Positions 1 through 12,060 of a DNA stretch of 64,000 nucleotides are shown here, piece after piece. The first letter of the stretch is position 1. The number at the start of each line of letters is the position of its first letter. The notes under the pieces were generated by a model. The model worked only from the letters and a program-made list of their open reading frames with translations. It was not told where the DNA came from and did no database searches. Made by a program: the position numbers and the translations under genes. This stretch comes from Thinopyrum elongatum (taxonomy: Eukaryota; Streptophyta; Magnoliopsida; Poales; Poaceae): NCBI GenBank assembly GCA_011799875.1, contig CM022301.1, forward strand, positions 212,991,888 through 213,055,887. Direction: 5' to 3'.

Positions 1-705
1 CGGACGATCCAGACACGAGTCCGGACGTCCGGACAACTTTTTCTGCTGCAGATGTTATAAAACAGCCCTAAACTCAATCCAGACGGCCTCAGATCAAAAA
101 GTGTTCAACAGAAAATCTGTGCGTCTCGTCGAAACGGTTAATTTTGATATAAAAATCATCTTAATCAGAGTTTGTATGCAAAAGTTACAGCCCGATTAGT
201 ATACTGCTGTCAGAAAACTGGGCTTGGCCGGATCATCCATGCCTTGAGCCGGACATCCGGGCCGGAGGTCGTGAATAGTCGGTGTTTTGTTAGGTTTTGA
301 TGATTTGGACGGCTAGGCAAGTCCTTTTCTTGTACGGGGAGTCCATCCGCCTCTTATATAGACAAGAGGTGACGGCCGATTGAACAACAACACAATCGCA
401 AACGCATCTTCAACTTTTTCATCTACGTTTTGTCCCTCCCTCGTTCTTGCTCCCTCGTTCTTCGTCGTTCTTCGTGTTGGAGAGCTGCGAATACCGGGGC
501 TCTAGGGGCAGCTTGACCATCCTAGGGCAGCCCATAGCCGCCGCACTCCCCGACGGGGTCCCTCCTGGGAGTGTGGGGTTTCGGGTCCTCAAAAGTTCTC
601 TTCGGTTGTCTTGCGAATTGCGCTTCCGGTGAGACTCCTTTGACGTGAGCTGCGGTGTATCACCCCCGGCATTGAGGGTACACGTGATGTGTTCGTGTGT
701 GAACA
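1..705 (+). repeat. 5' LTR (3' part) of the Tat element
   Basis: The sequence matches 8511-8649 followed by 44650-45206, the two pieces of the 3' LTR. About 500 bases of the 5' LTR lie left of the window, judging from the 3' LTR length of about 1.2 kb. It ends in GAACA directly before the primer binding site. Confidence 0.93.
355..360 (+). promoter_or_regulatory. TATA box of the Tat LTR
   Basis: TATATA lies in the LTR, framed by an inverted pair CCTCTT/AAGAGG (349-369). The same block is conserved in the 3' LTR copy near 44871-44882. Transcription would start some 30 bases downstream, near the AC-rich stretch. Inferred from position only. Confidence 0.55.
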
Positions 706-712
706 CACTTTT

Positions 713-731
713 TGGCGACTCCGCTGGGGAC
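713..731 (+). promoter_or_regulatory. Primer binding site of the Tat element
   Basis: TGGCGACTCCGCTGGGGAC begins a few bases after the LTR end at 705. The form is typical of plant Gypsy elements. The matching tRNA was not identified. Confidence 0.8.
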
Positions 732-759
732 TGAAGATCAATCATCATCATCATCCATC

Positions 760-3380
760 ATGTCTGGCGACGACAAGATTCCCAAGCCCTCGGAAATCAA
801 CGCCGATAACATAATCAAGCCCAATTTTGAGGAGTTATCGGAAGAACATCGCCAAGCTTATGAGGAATACAAGGCGCGTGAAGAGAAGGAGATGCAGGAG
901 TTCCTTGCTAAGTTCAAGAAGGATCGTCAAGGCAATATCACTCCGGTTGGAGAAATCAAGTTTCCTCCTCTTCATGATGAGCAGGTTAAACCCCCTGTGA
1001 GTAATACCTTCTCTCCCGAGGTATGGGCTAAAATTGATAGTCGCATTACTGATAGCAATAATCTTTTATACCAAATTTTCTTGGAAAATGGTAATGCTCA
1101 AAAAAGTATGCCTCGATCATCTATTGGTAATGTTGGTGTGCCTGTTACCGTAGAAATCCCTAATCCAACTTTACCTATTTCATCGGCGGCTCCTGTGCTA
1201 ATGAATTTTTATCCTAGCCCAACAAATCAAATTATTGCTGCGCCCATTAATCCTATCATGAGTATGCCAAGTTCGGTGGTGACGCCGAACCAAGCCCTAC
1301 CTTTAAGTGCAAACGTTGTTAGATCACTGTCGAATTACAATTCGGCATACATGCCACAAATCACACCGACAACTACTAACCCTACTCCTCCTATACCAAT
1401 GCCACAAGCTTCATCGTCCACTACGGATGATGGTCTAGCTAATCTTAGAGAGGAGATGGCTAAGATGCTCCGAGAGAATTTTGGAGTTGAGTTACCAAGG
1501 AACCGTATCTACCAAAAGCCATATCCAGAATACTTTGATGCAATTCAATCCCTCCGGGATATAAAATTCCTGATTTTGTTAAGTTTAATGGAGAGGGCAC
1601 AAAAACCACATGGGAGCATGCTAGTCAATACTTGGCACAATTGGGTGAAGCAGGCTCATTAAATGAATTGAAAGTGCGTTTATTTCCTTTATCTTTAACC
1701 GGTACCGCATTTTCATGGTTTGCCGCTTTACCACATGGTTCTATTCATTTATGGTCGCAACTAGAACAAAAAATTCATGATCATTTTTATAGTGGCGATA
1801 ATGATCTTAAGTTGTCACATCTTACATCGGTTAGACAAAAGCATGATGAATCGGTCTCCGATTACGTCAAGAGATTTAGAGATACAAAAAATCGGTGCTA
1901 TAGTTTGGAGATAATTGAGAGAGATTTGGCTGATCTTGTGCTTAGTGGTTTGATAACTCACATTAGAGAAAGGCTAGAAGGATATGAGTTTTTAAATATC
2001 AACCAAGTCTTGCAAAGGGCTTTGGCTCAAGAAAGCCGAAGCAAAGATCTTAAAGAGGTGCATAGATATAAAACTGATCGTCCTAAGATGAATATGGTTG
2101 AGTATGATAGTGAGCACTCAGACGATGAGGGTGATATTTATGCTACTGAATTTGTTTGGCCATCTAAGGCCAAACCATTTACTTGCAATGATTTAAAGCC
2201 GATTCATAAGAATCGTGATGAAGAGATGAAATTTACTTTCAACATTGCTAAGTGTGATAGAATATTTGATGCTTTGTTACAAGCCAAGATTATTAGAATA
2301 TCTCATACTTTACCGCCGTTTCAAGAGCTAAAATGTTATCATAATTCTTTTTCTCATGCCACTAATGATTGTAATGTTTTTCGATGACAGATACAATCGA
2401 CCATTAATGACGGACGATTGAACTTTTCTGAGATGCAAGTTGATAAGCAGCCCTTCCCAATGAACACCATGGATTTGGAGGGGAAGAAGATGTTAATTCG
2501 GCCCAACATAGCCGAATCAGCTAATAAAAATAACATTGTCATTGGTGAGCCCAGGAAAAGCAAGGAAGGTGACAAGATCTTGGGGAGACAAGTTGTGATT
2601 GACAAGCAACCTGGTGGCAAAGAGATAATTAAGATCACCATCAAGAATCCTACACTCGGGGGGTAACCACAAGTGCAAGAGAACACTCATGCCAAATTTG
2701 TTAAGCCCAAGAGTCTAGAAGTTGGCAAGTGGAAGACGAATGAAGCTAAAGTGCAGCGCAAGAAAATCAAGCCAACTTTTGATATGTTGTTGTCCAAGTA
2801 TGTCAATCAAGCGGCCGGTTCTAGCTCTAACCGGTCATCAAATTTGAAGCGCTCAAGATCACCTCCGAGGGAAGAATTTCAGCATCACGCAAGGCCATGT
2901 GGGTCATGGGCACCAGGACCATGGATGGCGCCACCCTCTCCCCCCCCCCCTATGCGCCATACTACATGGGAGGGTTCAATGGAGGATGGGGCATCCCCAA
3001 TGGCCCCTTATGCTTTTCATCCGGGGTGGGCAGAACCAAGGAGGCCCATTCGTGAGAGGCTTTCTTATCCCACACAAGGCCGTTTGAACAATGGTATCAA
3101 CCGGCCAATGCAAGATAATCAAAAAGGGGTCAGCAAGCAAATGTGGCGTGCTAAATCACCAAGTGCTGAAATTTCAGAGCCTAGCAAGCAAAAGGAGAAG
3201 AGTACTAGTGCTGAAACTATTATGATAGGCACTAAAGAATTGACAATCAAAAAGCCGATTATTGTTGGTAATCCGGCTAATTCTAATAAAGATGTGGCTG
3301 TTGTCCAGCAAGGCCCCATGGTTAATGATCACGAAACTAGCACAAGCAAGGCCAAGCTGAGGGATCCAAAATATACTTAG
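760..3380 (+). pseudogene. gag: gag of the Tat element, frameshifted and with stops
   Basis: It encodes the capsid polyprotein that packages the element RNA. The ATG at 760 opens a frame (start MSGDDKIPKPSE) rich in acidic and then proline/serine residues. The retrotransposon gag domain lies at about 1550-2050 (W-x-H-A-S-Q-Y, then F-S-W-F and the VSDYVKRFRD block). A single-base frameshift near 1535-1553 moves reading from the frame of 760-1662 to that of 1632-2387. In the new frame are stops at 2385-2387 (CGA TGA), 2664-2666 and 3378-3380, with open sequence between them. A Cys/His cluster at about 2332-2372 resembles the zinc-binding part of this gag type. Downstream comes an Arg/Pro-rich tail. 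No functional product is possible. Confidence 0.85.
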
Positions 3381-3385
3381 CCTAA

Positions 3386-4273
3386 GTGGTGTCCCTCCGG
3401 TCTGACCAAGGCACAAAAAAGGAGATTGCAGCGCATGAGGAGCCACAAGAAGCAGAGAAGCAAAGGGATAAATTGTTCAATGAAACCCGTCCCATGGTGC
3501 CACCAAAACAAGTGTGGAAGCCTAAGCAAAAGGAAAATGTAGCAGCTTCTGCATTGATCATAGCAACACCTACACCACCAACGGAGGATGATGTGGCCAC
3601 TATTACATTGTCCACTTCACCTATTACTTCCTCTTTACTTGGAGATATTTCAGAGTCAGTGGACATGCTTGAGGAAGGAGATGAAATGCTTGATTACGAG
3701 TCTACACCGGTTCATGAAGGTATGGATATTAATATGGTGTATTACTTACCCGTTGAATTTTGTGCTATATATGAAGAAGGGGAAGTAGCTCAGCTAGATT
3801 TTGGTCCTAAAAATGCTATATTCGAGAAGCCAAAAGAACCGGTGACGCACTTGAAGCCGTTGTTCCTTAAAGGTCATATTAATGGATCGCCGGTTGCTAG
3901 AATGCTTGTCGATGGTGGTGTTGTGGTGAATCTTATGCCATATTTGGTCTTCAAAAAATTAGGGTTGCGTGATGAAGAGTTAATAAAGACCAACATGGTG
4001 CTTAATGGATTTGAAGGCAAAGAGAAAACTGAGGCCAAAGGTGTGATGTATGTGGAGCTTATGGTGGGAAGCAAAACTTTGGCTACCGCATTCTTTGTCG
4101 CCGAGGTGCAGGGTAACTACAATGTGATATTGGGTCGCGATTTGGTTCATCCAAACCAATGCGCGCCATCTACTATGCACCAGTTTTTAGTTCAATGGGT
4201 TGATGATGAAGTGGAAGTCATTCATGCGGATAATTCGGCTTGTGTTGCTTTAGCCGATGCATCGGTGGATTAG
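3386..4273 (+). pseudogene. pro: Protease region of the Tat polyprotein
   Basis: Open for 295 codons. The retroviral-type aspartic protease core is seen as LVDGGVVVNLMPY at about 3907-3945 and the later block NVILGRDLVHPNQC at about 4121-4162. Asp-Gly-Gly replaces the more common Asp-Thr/Ser-Gly; related Tat elements also often carry DGG. The frame ends with TAG at 4271-4273. Similarity to the family appears to continue past it in the same frame (to about 4400), so the stop looks secondary. The N-terminal 130 residues are low-complexity linker. Confidence 0.8.
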
Positions 4274-4409
4274 CAACATCCCAATGCTACTTGCTTGACG
4301 GGGCGCAACTTATCAGAATTTGATTTTCTTAGCGCCACAAAAAGTGGTTTCGTGCCTGTTTCTTTAAAGCCGGTTGGTGGTAATCGGCTCCAAGGTATGA
4401 TGTATTTAA

Positions 4410-6146
4410 ATGGATTCTTACTCAGAGTGGTTGCAAAAGCGTCTTGTTGAATATCGGTCCAATGAGGACGATATGTATGAATATATAGAGGAGTTAGACG
4501 ATATGGATAAATTAGGACAAGGTTTTACATCGGCCGATCCATTAGAGGAGATAGATATAGGAGATGGTTCAATTCCTAGGCTGACATTTGTAAACGAAAA
4601 TTTAAGAGCCGATCATAAAGCTAAGTTGATCGAGCTATTGAAAGAATATGTTTGTTGCTTTGCATGGGAATATCATGAGATGCCAGGTTTAAGCCGAGAG
4701 CTAGTGGAGCATCGGTTACCTATAAAGGCCGGTTTTAGACCGTACAAGCAATCGGCCAGAAAGTTTAATCCAAAAACATATGACCGGATCAAGGAAGAGA
4801 TCGGTCATTTGCTTAAAGCTAATTTTATTAGACCTTGCAGGTATGCCGAGTGGATTTCTAACATTGTACCAGTAGAGAAGAAAGGCTCCGGCAAGTTGAG
4901 GGTGTGCATTGATTTCAGAGATTTGAATAGAGCTACACCTAAAGATGAGTATCCCATGCCAATAGCCGATATGCTTATTAATGATGCTTCTGGACATAAG
5001 GTCATTAGCTTTCTTGATGGTAATGCGGGGTATAACCAGATTTTTATGGCCGAAGAGGACATGTCCAAAACGGCTTTTCGATGTCCTGGTTTCCTTGGTT
5101 TATTTGAGTGGACAGTGATGACCTTTGGATTAAAAAATTCCGGTGCCACGTATCAAAGGGCTATGAATTTAATTTTTCATGATTTACTTGGTGTTATACT
5201 TGAGGTTTGTATTGATGGTATTGTTGTCAAATCGGATGCTTTTGAATCTCATCTAGCCGATTTGCGCTTAGCTTTTGAGAGAATGAAAAAATATGGACTA
5301 AAGATGAATCCTTTGAAGTGTGCTTTTGGTGTATCGGCTGGAAAGTTTTTGGGTTTCATTATTCATCAAGATGGCATAGAAATTGATCCCAAAAAGATAG
5401 AAGCTATACAAAAGGTGAAGGCTCCAACATGCAAGAGAGATATGCAAAAATTCCTTGACAAAGTCAATTATTTGAGAAGATTCATAGCCAACTTGTCAGG
5501 GAAGGTTTACGCATTCACTCCCATCCTTCGGTTAAAGAATGAAACTAATTTTACTTGGGGGGCAAAACAGCAAGAAGCATTTGATATGATAAAAAATTAT
5601 TTATCCACTCCTCCGGTGTTGAAAGCTCCCAAACATAAAGAGCCCTTTAGGCTTTATATTGCAGTAGAAGAAGGTGTTATCGGTGCTGTTTTGACTCAAG
5701 AGATCGAAGGAAAGGAGCATGTTATTACTTATTTGAGCCGACGCTTATTGGACGCCGAGACAAGGTATACATTTATTGAGAAATTATGCTTATGCTTATA
5801 TTATGCTTGCACAAAATTGAGACATTATCTAGTGCCTAGTACTTGCATTATAGCTTGTCAAACCAATGTCATCAAGTACATGTTGCATAGGCCAATTCTT
5901 AGTGGTAGAATTGGCAAGTGGGCTTATGCTTTAATTGAATATGATTTGGCTTATGAATCTCTGAAATCCATGAAAGGCCAAATCATTGCTAATTTTATTG
6001 TTGAGCATCGGATTGATGACAAGCATTATATTGATATAAACCTTGTCTCATTAGTACCATGGAGATTATATTTTGATGGTTCAGTTTGTAGCAATGGCCA
6101 AGGTGTTGGTATTGTTTATATATCTTCTCATGGTGCTGTTTTTTAA
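4410..6146 (+). pseudogene. pol: Reverse transcriptase and RNase H of the Tat polyprotein, active site mutated
   Basis: Open for 578 codons. Reverse transcriptase fingers and palm run from about codon 80 to 290: CIDFRDLN, then FLDGNAGYNQI, then TFGLKNSGATYQRAMN. The catalytic Y/F-x-D-D motif reads C-I-D-G at about 5208-5219, so the second catalytic Asp is lost. The connection follows, then a Ty3-type RNase H (FRLYIAVEEG and YLSRRLLDAETRYT). An archaeal-type RNase H starts at LYFDGSVCSNGQG (about 6067), which places the element in the Tat lineage. That domain is cut by TAA at 6144-6146 and continues, degraded, to about 6275. The product would not copy RNA. Confidence 0.88.
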
Positions 6147-6274
6147 GCCTCATGCCGCTTAGAATATTTTTGCACAAATAATCAAGCCAAATATGAAGCA
6201 TTGTTATTCGGCTTCGAGATGTTGCTTGCCATAGGTGCTACACAATTGAGGCTTTTGGTGATTCGTTATTAGTA

Positions 6275-7825
6275 GTGCAACAAATATCCAAAGTTTTTCA
6301 ATGTTTTGACGAATCACTTAATGTTTATCTTGATAAATGTCTAGATATAATTTCTACTTTGGATTATTTTAGCATTGCTCATATATCTAGACATGACAAT
6401 TGGAGAGCAAATGAGTTGGCACAACAAGCATCCGGCTATCATGTGGATCATGGCATGTTTCATATTTCTCAAAGGCCGATGTCTAGTATTGCCAACATAG
6501 GGGAGGCCGAATTGGAGCCCACCGTTTCGGCCACTAATGAAATATTTAATGCAGGAGAAAATCAAGACTGGAGGAAACCTATTATTGATTATTTGTGTGA
6601 TCCTAGTAAAAGGGTGGATATGACTATTCGGCGTATGGCTTTCAAATACACAATGAGAGATGATGGTCTCTATCGCCGAACGGTTGATGATGTTCTTTTA
6701 AAGTGCTTGGACGAGGACCAAGCGAGAGTTGCTATGGGAGAGGTCCATGAAGGTATTTGTGGCACTCATCAGTCGACTTCCAAGATGAAATGGTTATTAC
6801 GATGTGCTAGGTTTTATTGGCCGACAATGGTTAATGACTGCTTCCGGTATTATAAAGGATGTGAAGCTTGTCAAAAGTTTGGTGATATTCAGTTGGCTCC
6901 CGCTGCTATGTTACATCCTATTATCAAGCCGTGGCCTTTTAGAGGTTGGGGATTAGACTTTATTGGAGACATTCATCCTTCTTCTTCAAAGGGGTATCGG
7001 TTCGTGTTGGTGGCAAATGATTATTTCACTAAATGGTCTGAAGAAATACCACTCAAAAATATGACGCATACAAAGGTAATTCAATTCATAACTGAGCACA
7101 TTATTCATAGATTCGGCATTCCTCAAATGTTAACTACGGACCAAGGTTTATCCTTTATGTCACATCAAGTTAGAGAATTTGTCAAATCATATAAGATAAA
7201 GTTGCTCAATTCCTCTCCATATTATGCACAAGCCAATGGACAAGCTGAATCTAGCAATAAAATATCAATCAAGCTCATCAAGAGGAAGATTGAGGATAAT
7301 CCAAGGAAATGGCATGAGCTATTGTCCGAAGCTTTGTGGGCACACAGAATCTCAAGGCATGGTGCTACAAAGGTAACTCCGTATGAGCTCGTATATGGTC
7401 AAGAGGCCGTTTTACCAGTGGAAGTGAATTTGAATGCTTTGAGAATAGCCAAACAAAATGATTTATCAGCAGTGGACTTTTATGACATGGTGATGGACAA
7501 TATTGATGAAGTCATCGATAAACATTTGGCTGCTTTGAAGGCCATACAGAGAGATAAGTTGAGGGTGGCAAGAGCTTACAATAAGAAGGTCAAGTTGAAG
7601 AATTTTCAAGTTGGCGATCTCGTGTGGAAGGTGATTCTACCAATAGGTTCAAAAGATAGAAAATTTGGGAAGTGGTCTCCAAGTTGGGAAGGTCCTTTTA
7701 AGATTACAAGAGTAGTTCCCGGTAACTCATATTTGGTGGAATCCATACGAGGCACATTGTTACCTCGAGCTCTCAATGGCAAATATTTAAAGAAGTACCA
7801 CCCAAGTGTGTGGCAAGAAGCCTAG
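6275..7825 (+). pseudogene. int: Archaeal-type RNase H end and integrase of the Tat polyprotein
   Basis: Open for 516 codons after a frame break near 6270. Order: the last part of the second RNase H (R-x-N-E-L-A-Q-Q-A near codon 45), an H-H-C-C zinc-binding domain (HEGICGTHQ ... CEACQKFG, about 6749-6887), then the D,D-35-E integrase core (GLDFIGDIHP, LTTDQGLSF, GQAESSNK) and a C-terminal part with WEGPFKITRV. No chromodomain is visible. The stop at 7823-7825 is followed by about 170 bases to the 3' LTR. The catalytic residues appear present, but upstream damage means it could not be made as part of a polyprotein. Confidence 0.88.
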
Positions 7826-7955
7826 ATAGGCAACGGCCGATATATAACTATCGCCCTAAGAAAAGACATGGCTGATATATAACTATCGCCCTAAGCACAT
7901 ATAAATGGCCGATGGAGTGTTCACATCGTCCTTAGAACAAACTCTGGATAAATTA

Positions 7956-7996
7956 TTTTTCGGCACCCAAGCTTTGCCGAAAAACAGGGGGGCATG
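7956..7996 (+). promoter_or_regulatory. Hairpin and polypurine tract before the 3' LTR of the Tat element
   Basis: A perfect 10-base stem TTTTTCGGCA / TGCCGAAAAA (7956-7965 with 7975-7984) with a 9-base loop runs straight into the purine tract CAGGGGGG (7985-7992). The tract primes plus-strand DNA synthesis. The role of the hairpin is unknown. Confidence 0.75.
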
Positions 7997-8649
7997 TGTT
8001 GGCGCTTGAAAATGGCATGATCGCAAAGAGTGACTTGAGGTTGTAGCAAGATGAGGTCAAATATATGATTTCATGTCACCATTGGATGGCTCTCTTCAAC
8101 CCGATCGAAATAGATATAGAGATGGTCCAAAATGGAGCTTGGATGCAAAAGTTATGACAATCTTAGAGATGCTCGTATTGACATCAGATTAAAGAATGGC
8201 ATGAAACCTAATTAAGCTGGCCTCAGATAGAAAAAGTTGCAACTGAAAAGTTCTTCATCTCGTTGAAACGGATGATTTTGATATAAAAGTCGTCTTAATC
8301 CGAGGTCGTATGCAAAAGTTATAGGCAAAACAGTGTGCTGCAGCAGTATTTGGCTGGATCATCCGGGCCGGGATCCGGATCATCCAGCCGGAGGCCGGAT
8401 GAATGACCCGAACGTCCGGGCTATCATCTGGGTAAATTAACAGAACCATAAATTTCAGGCCCCTTGAAGCCGGATCATCCGGATGGCACCCAAATCATCC
8501 GGGTGAAGCCCGGACGATCCGGATACGAGTCCGGACGTCCGGACAACTTTTTCTGCTGCAGATGTTAGAAAACAGCCCTAAACTCAATCAAGATGGCCTC
8601 AGACCAAAAAGTGTTCAACAACAAAGCTGTGCATCTCGTCGAAATGGTT
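7997..8649 (+). repeat. 3' LTR of the Tat element, left piece
   Basis: Begins TGTTGGCG after the polypurine tract. It carries a dense array of short CCGG-containing palindromes (8350-8540). It ends at GTT (8647-8649), the target duplication of the CACTA insertion, and resumes at 44650. Confidence 0.92.
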
Positions 8650-8680
8650 CACTACAAAAAAATACACTTCCGTGATGATA
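8650..8680 (+). repeat. Left terminal inverted repeat of the CACTA
   Basis: CACTACAAAAAAAT followed by ACACTTCCGTGATGA. Matches the right end in inverted orientation, with a one-base length difference and few substitutions. Confidence 0.9.
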
Positions 8681-10080
8681 CGTGTTTGTCACAGTAGGTC
8701 ACGTTTTCTATCATGCATGTACATCCATGACGATTTTATGACAGAATCAAGATAGTCATACCTGTGCTGTCGTAGAAGTGTTCCATGACATTACCAAAAT
8801 TATCATCACGGAAGTGTCCACTTCTATGACGATAAATGGTGCGTCATGGAAGTGTTTTCGTCAAGGGTAACCGACAAGTGGCATCCACCGTAACGGGTCG
8901 CAGTTAAGCTATCGGGTTCTGGTTTGGATCCGATAACCCGTTAACAGCCCCGACCAATGGGGATTTTCCACGTGTAAAATTCTCATTCGCCGGAGGATCC
9001 ACGTGTCGGCTCAGCATTGGGACAGATGTCATCCACTCATTGTACGGGAGGCGCCTATGATACGTTAGCACGTGGTAAGGCCCAACAGTGGCCCATTTAG
9101 GTGAAAGAGGCTGGCCCAGTCAAAATTAGCAGGCCGGCCCATATAGGGCCTACTTGTGTCTGGTCCATTTAAGCCCACGGCCCATATGAGATGTGCCAAT
9201 TCGGCCCGTCAACTGCCTGTTAACTATTTGACACCATTGCAGCCCATCGTCAGTTCGAGACCGTTAACAGCCCGCTATATATTTGGGCTCAATATCGGCC
9301 CCATGTGGTTTCGGCCTGTTAACGGCCCATTCAAGGGATGGGCCAATTTTCAGGATGTATGTCTTTCGGCCTTTTAACAACCCATTTAAGTGTTGGGCCA
9401 ATTTCCAGCCCGGTGTGTCTTTCAGCCCGTTAACGGCCCATAAATGAGTTGGGCCATTTGCAGTTGGACCTGAGTTTTGGCCTCTTAACGGCCCATGCTC
9501 TTCATGACCAATACCAGCCCGGTTTCTCTTTCGGCCTGCTAAAGGCCCACAACACAGTTGGGCCATATAAAGTCCGACCTGACTTTCAGCCTCTTAGCGG
9601 CCCATGCTCTTCATGGTCCAGTACGAGCCCGCTGTCTCTTTCGGCCTGCTAAAGGCCCAAAATACAGTTGGGCTATATATAGACCGACCTTAGTATCGGC
9701 ATGTTAATGGCCTGTGAAGTCGAATGGGCCCACTTATTGCCCACTTTGATGTCGGCCTGCTAATGACCCGGGAGGTAACAGGGCCGAGCATTAACTGTTG
9801 GCTCGTTTCAATTATAGCGGCCCGATAGTGCTTTTGGCCTGGTTACGGCCCATTAACTTGATGGGCCCGCTAAAGTTTGAACGTGTCAGTAGGCCCAATT
9901 AGATAACGTCGATTCCGGCCCAGCTATAATTTTAGCCCATTACGACGAGCAATTATGGACCGGACAAAAACCGATCAATCAAAGGCCTATGAGAATTTTG
10001 GCCCATGAGAGCCCATTAGGGAAGCCCATTATGGGCAGTGGGCCGCTTCCTTCATATAGGGCCCATGACTGTTCGTGCTA
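8681..10080 (+). repeat. Left subterminal repeat region of the CACTA
   Basis: First 200 bases: several inverted and direct copies of a motif like GTCATGGAAGTG / CACTTCTATGAC, also present near the right end. From about 9050 to 10040 there are many copies of a unit like GGCCCATTAACGGCCC spaced irregularly, giving GGCC-rich DNA. In related elements such subterminal repeats bind the transposase; here that is inferred. No coding sequence. Confidence 0.75.
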
Positions 10081-10255
10081 ACTAATAATTTCACTGCTTT
10101 TTTGCCTTACTAGTGACCAGTTAGCTGGATTGCGAGGCGCGCTAAGCAAACGTATGGCATACAAGGAAAAACGTTGCACATCCAGCATATATTACAGGAA
10201 ATTACATCCACTGGGCAATCAAAGATTGATGCCAGTGCAAATAAATGAGCAGAAC

Positions 10256-10480
10256 TTAACGATCTACAACCTGACAATCTGCAACCTCAGCGTGGATGAC
10301 GCCCATAAGCATGTGAGCAAGTTCTTCCTTCTTTGCTACACTGTCTCTGAAAACATTGATCGGTTGTTGTTGCGCAAGAATGTGCACCTATGATTCCTCC
10401 ATGATTTCCATGATTACTTCAGCCAGTAATTCATTCACAAACATACATTTTTTTTGTTGGATTCGAGACAGAGGAAAACT
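10256..10480 (-). pseudogene. Possible C-terminal exon of a CACTA accessory protein, interrupted
   Basis: On the minus strand a frame from about 10480 to a TAA at 10256-10258 reads a helical, Glu/Ala/Gln-rich segment, interrupted by one TAG at 10388-10390. After the stop it begins VHILAQQQPINVF and ends EVADCQVVDR. It looks like a coiled-coil tail. Its position inside a CACTA suggests part of the element's own second protein, but I do not recognise it firmly. It may belong with the minus-strand segment at 11187-11440. Confidence 0.3.
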
Positions 10481-11186
10481 CAACAGATTCAGATGGCGAT
10501 TTTGGCAGGCTTGTATTATTGATAGTGGAGAGTGTCTCGACCACTGCATCATAACATAAATTAGGAGGGGAACCGAACAGATTAATCAAGAGTTATTGCC
10601 ATATTACCTGGCCTAGATTTATTGGAAAGAAACAATGGGGTTGCCTTGCTGTTTTCAGAGTTTGTCTTCTTATCTTCAGCAGCCTGCACCAAATTAACAC
10701 ACTAGCATTGCTATCATTGGCTAGGTCAGATAATAGGAAAGCAAAATTGACACAATATGGCACAGCTATCATCAGCCAGGTAAGGTAATAGGAAAGCAAC
10801 ATTGACACAATGAATGATTGGGCAACCAGAACAGCACTACAATTTAGTAATGTGCATGATATGAGATAGTACACTCATGCAGCCCAGTATGCAAAACTAC
10901 CAGGCAGTTTTCCTTACAAAAATCAACATTGTCGCCTTTAATTATACATTTGGCTACAAGTAAATTTAGATCAGATAAAGGTTGGATTCATGCCGATTAA
11001 CAAAATACGTGCTGATGTAAAAATTTAGTGATATACAACACGTACTTACATCAGCATTGGAGCACAGAGAATTCCCGCAAGATACTTTCCTCGAACACGA
11101 TCCTAGTTTAGAAAGTCTTCTATCCTTTAAGCTTATTTTCTAAAAGAGAGATGGGTAAGAAACATGTAGAAAATATGATCTTAATG
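10481..11186. other. Non-coding CACTA interior with a short tandem repeat
   Basis: AT-rich. A unit of about 47 bases containing CTATCAT...GTAATAGGAAAGCAA...TTGACACAAT occurs twice in tandem at about 10711-10815. No gene seen. It may be intron sequence of a minus-strand gene. Confidence 0.5.
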
Positions 11187-11440
11187 CTATAAAATTTCAT
11201 GATGTGAGGATACGCACACGCTTTTTAGAATGGAGTTGACATATTTTGCTGGACTGGAGTGGACTAGTTCTTTGGCAACTTGAATCTGCTTATTATCAGT
11301 AGGAGTTGGGTTTCTCTGTGCTGGAGAAGTATCTATGAACACTGGAGTTGGTTTACTATCTCCTGGCGTTTCAATCTTTTGCAAAGACCTTGTTTGTAAC
11401 CCTTCAGATTCTAACATAGCCGTCTTCCCCTTGCATGCCT
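11187..11440 (-). pseudogene. Possible exon of the same minus-strand CACTA gene
   Basis: Open minus-strand frame with a Ser/Thr/Pro-rich composition (SLQKIETPGDSKPTP, then ELVHSSPAKYVNSILK). It reads back through AACKGKTA-like codons upstream of the first Met. It may be an exon of a CACTA-encoded protein whose last exon is 10256-10480. No domain recognised. Could be chance. Confidence 0.25.
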
Positions 11441-12060
11441 TATATAGAAGAATGGTGCTTCAGTTATAAAACATGCTATGGCAGAGAGATGGAATAGGTA
11501 CTGAAGAATAGAAAGCCATGACATATTGACATGTATTCCCTCCATCCGGAAATAAATGGATGTGTCTAGGCATATTTCAGTTCTAGATTCATCCATTTTT
11601 ATCCATTTCTACGACATGTAATCCGGACGGAGGGAGTATGATGTAAGAGCTAGGGATACGACAGGACAACAGAGTAAAAAAACACTAGTTCAATGTAAAA
11701 CTGTATGATAGCGGAATACATACAGAAAAACACTAAGGCAACATATGCGTGTATGATTGGGAAACTAAGATGGCATTGCAACAGCCCACTAGAACATCAC
11801 TTCAATGTAAAAAAACATGGTATGGTAGACAAATGAAGTACATACTGATGAATAACAATGCATAAGATATTCAGAAGCATGATGTCCAAACTAAGCAGAT
11901 GGCATTGCGACAGAGTAGAATGACAGTACTTGAATTTGAAAACATGTTATCATAAATGGAATAGGTACTGAAAAACAGGAAGGCATGACATATTTACATG
12001 CATGATCAGCAAGCTAAGCACATGGCATTGCAACAGAGTAGATGCACTCCAGGACATTAT
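11440..12060. repeat. Degenerate tandem repeats, about 150 base unit
   Basis: Phrases such as GGCATTGCAACAG, GGAATAGGTACTGAA and CATGACATATT recur at roughly 150-170 base spacing, at least four times. A Stowaway-like MITE interrupts the array. No coding sequence. Confidence 0.6.
11536..11636. mobile_element. Stowaway MITE
   Basis: About 101 bases, ends TCCCTCCATCCGG and CCGGACGGAGGGAG in inverted orientation, flanked by TA on both sides (11534-11535 and 11637-11638). Body resembles the Athos-like wheat Stowaway type (CTAGATACATCC-like core). Confidence 0.85.

Noticed and set aside
447..632. Small ORF in the LTR leader, present in both LTRs (447 and 44945)
   Set aside because: Open by virtue of GC-rich leader DNA. 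It lies before the primer site and the two copies begin differently. No protein features.
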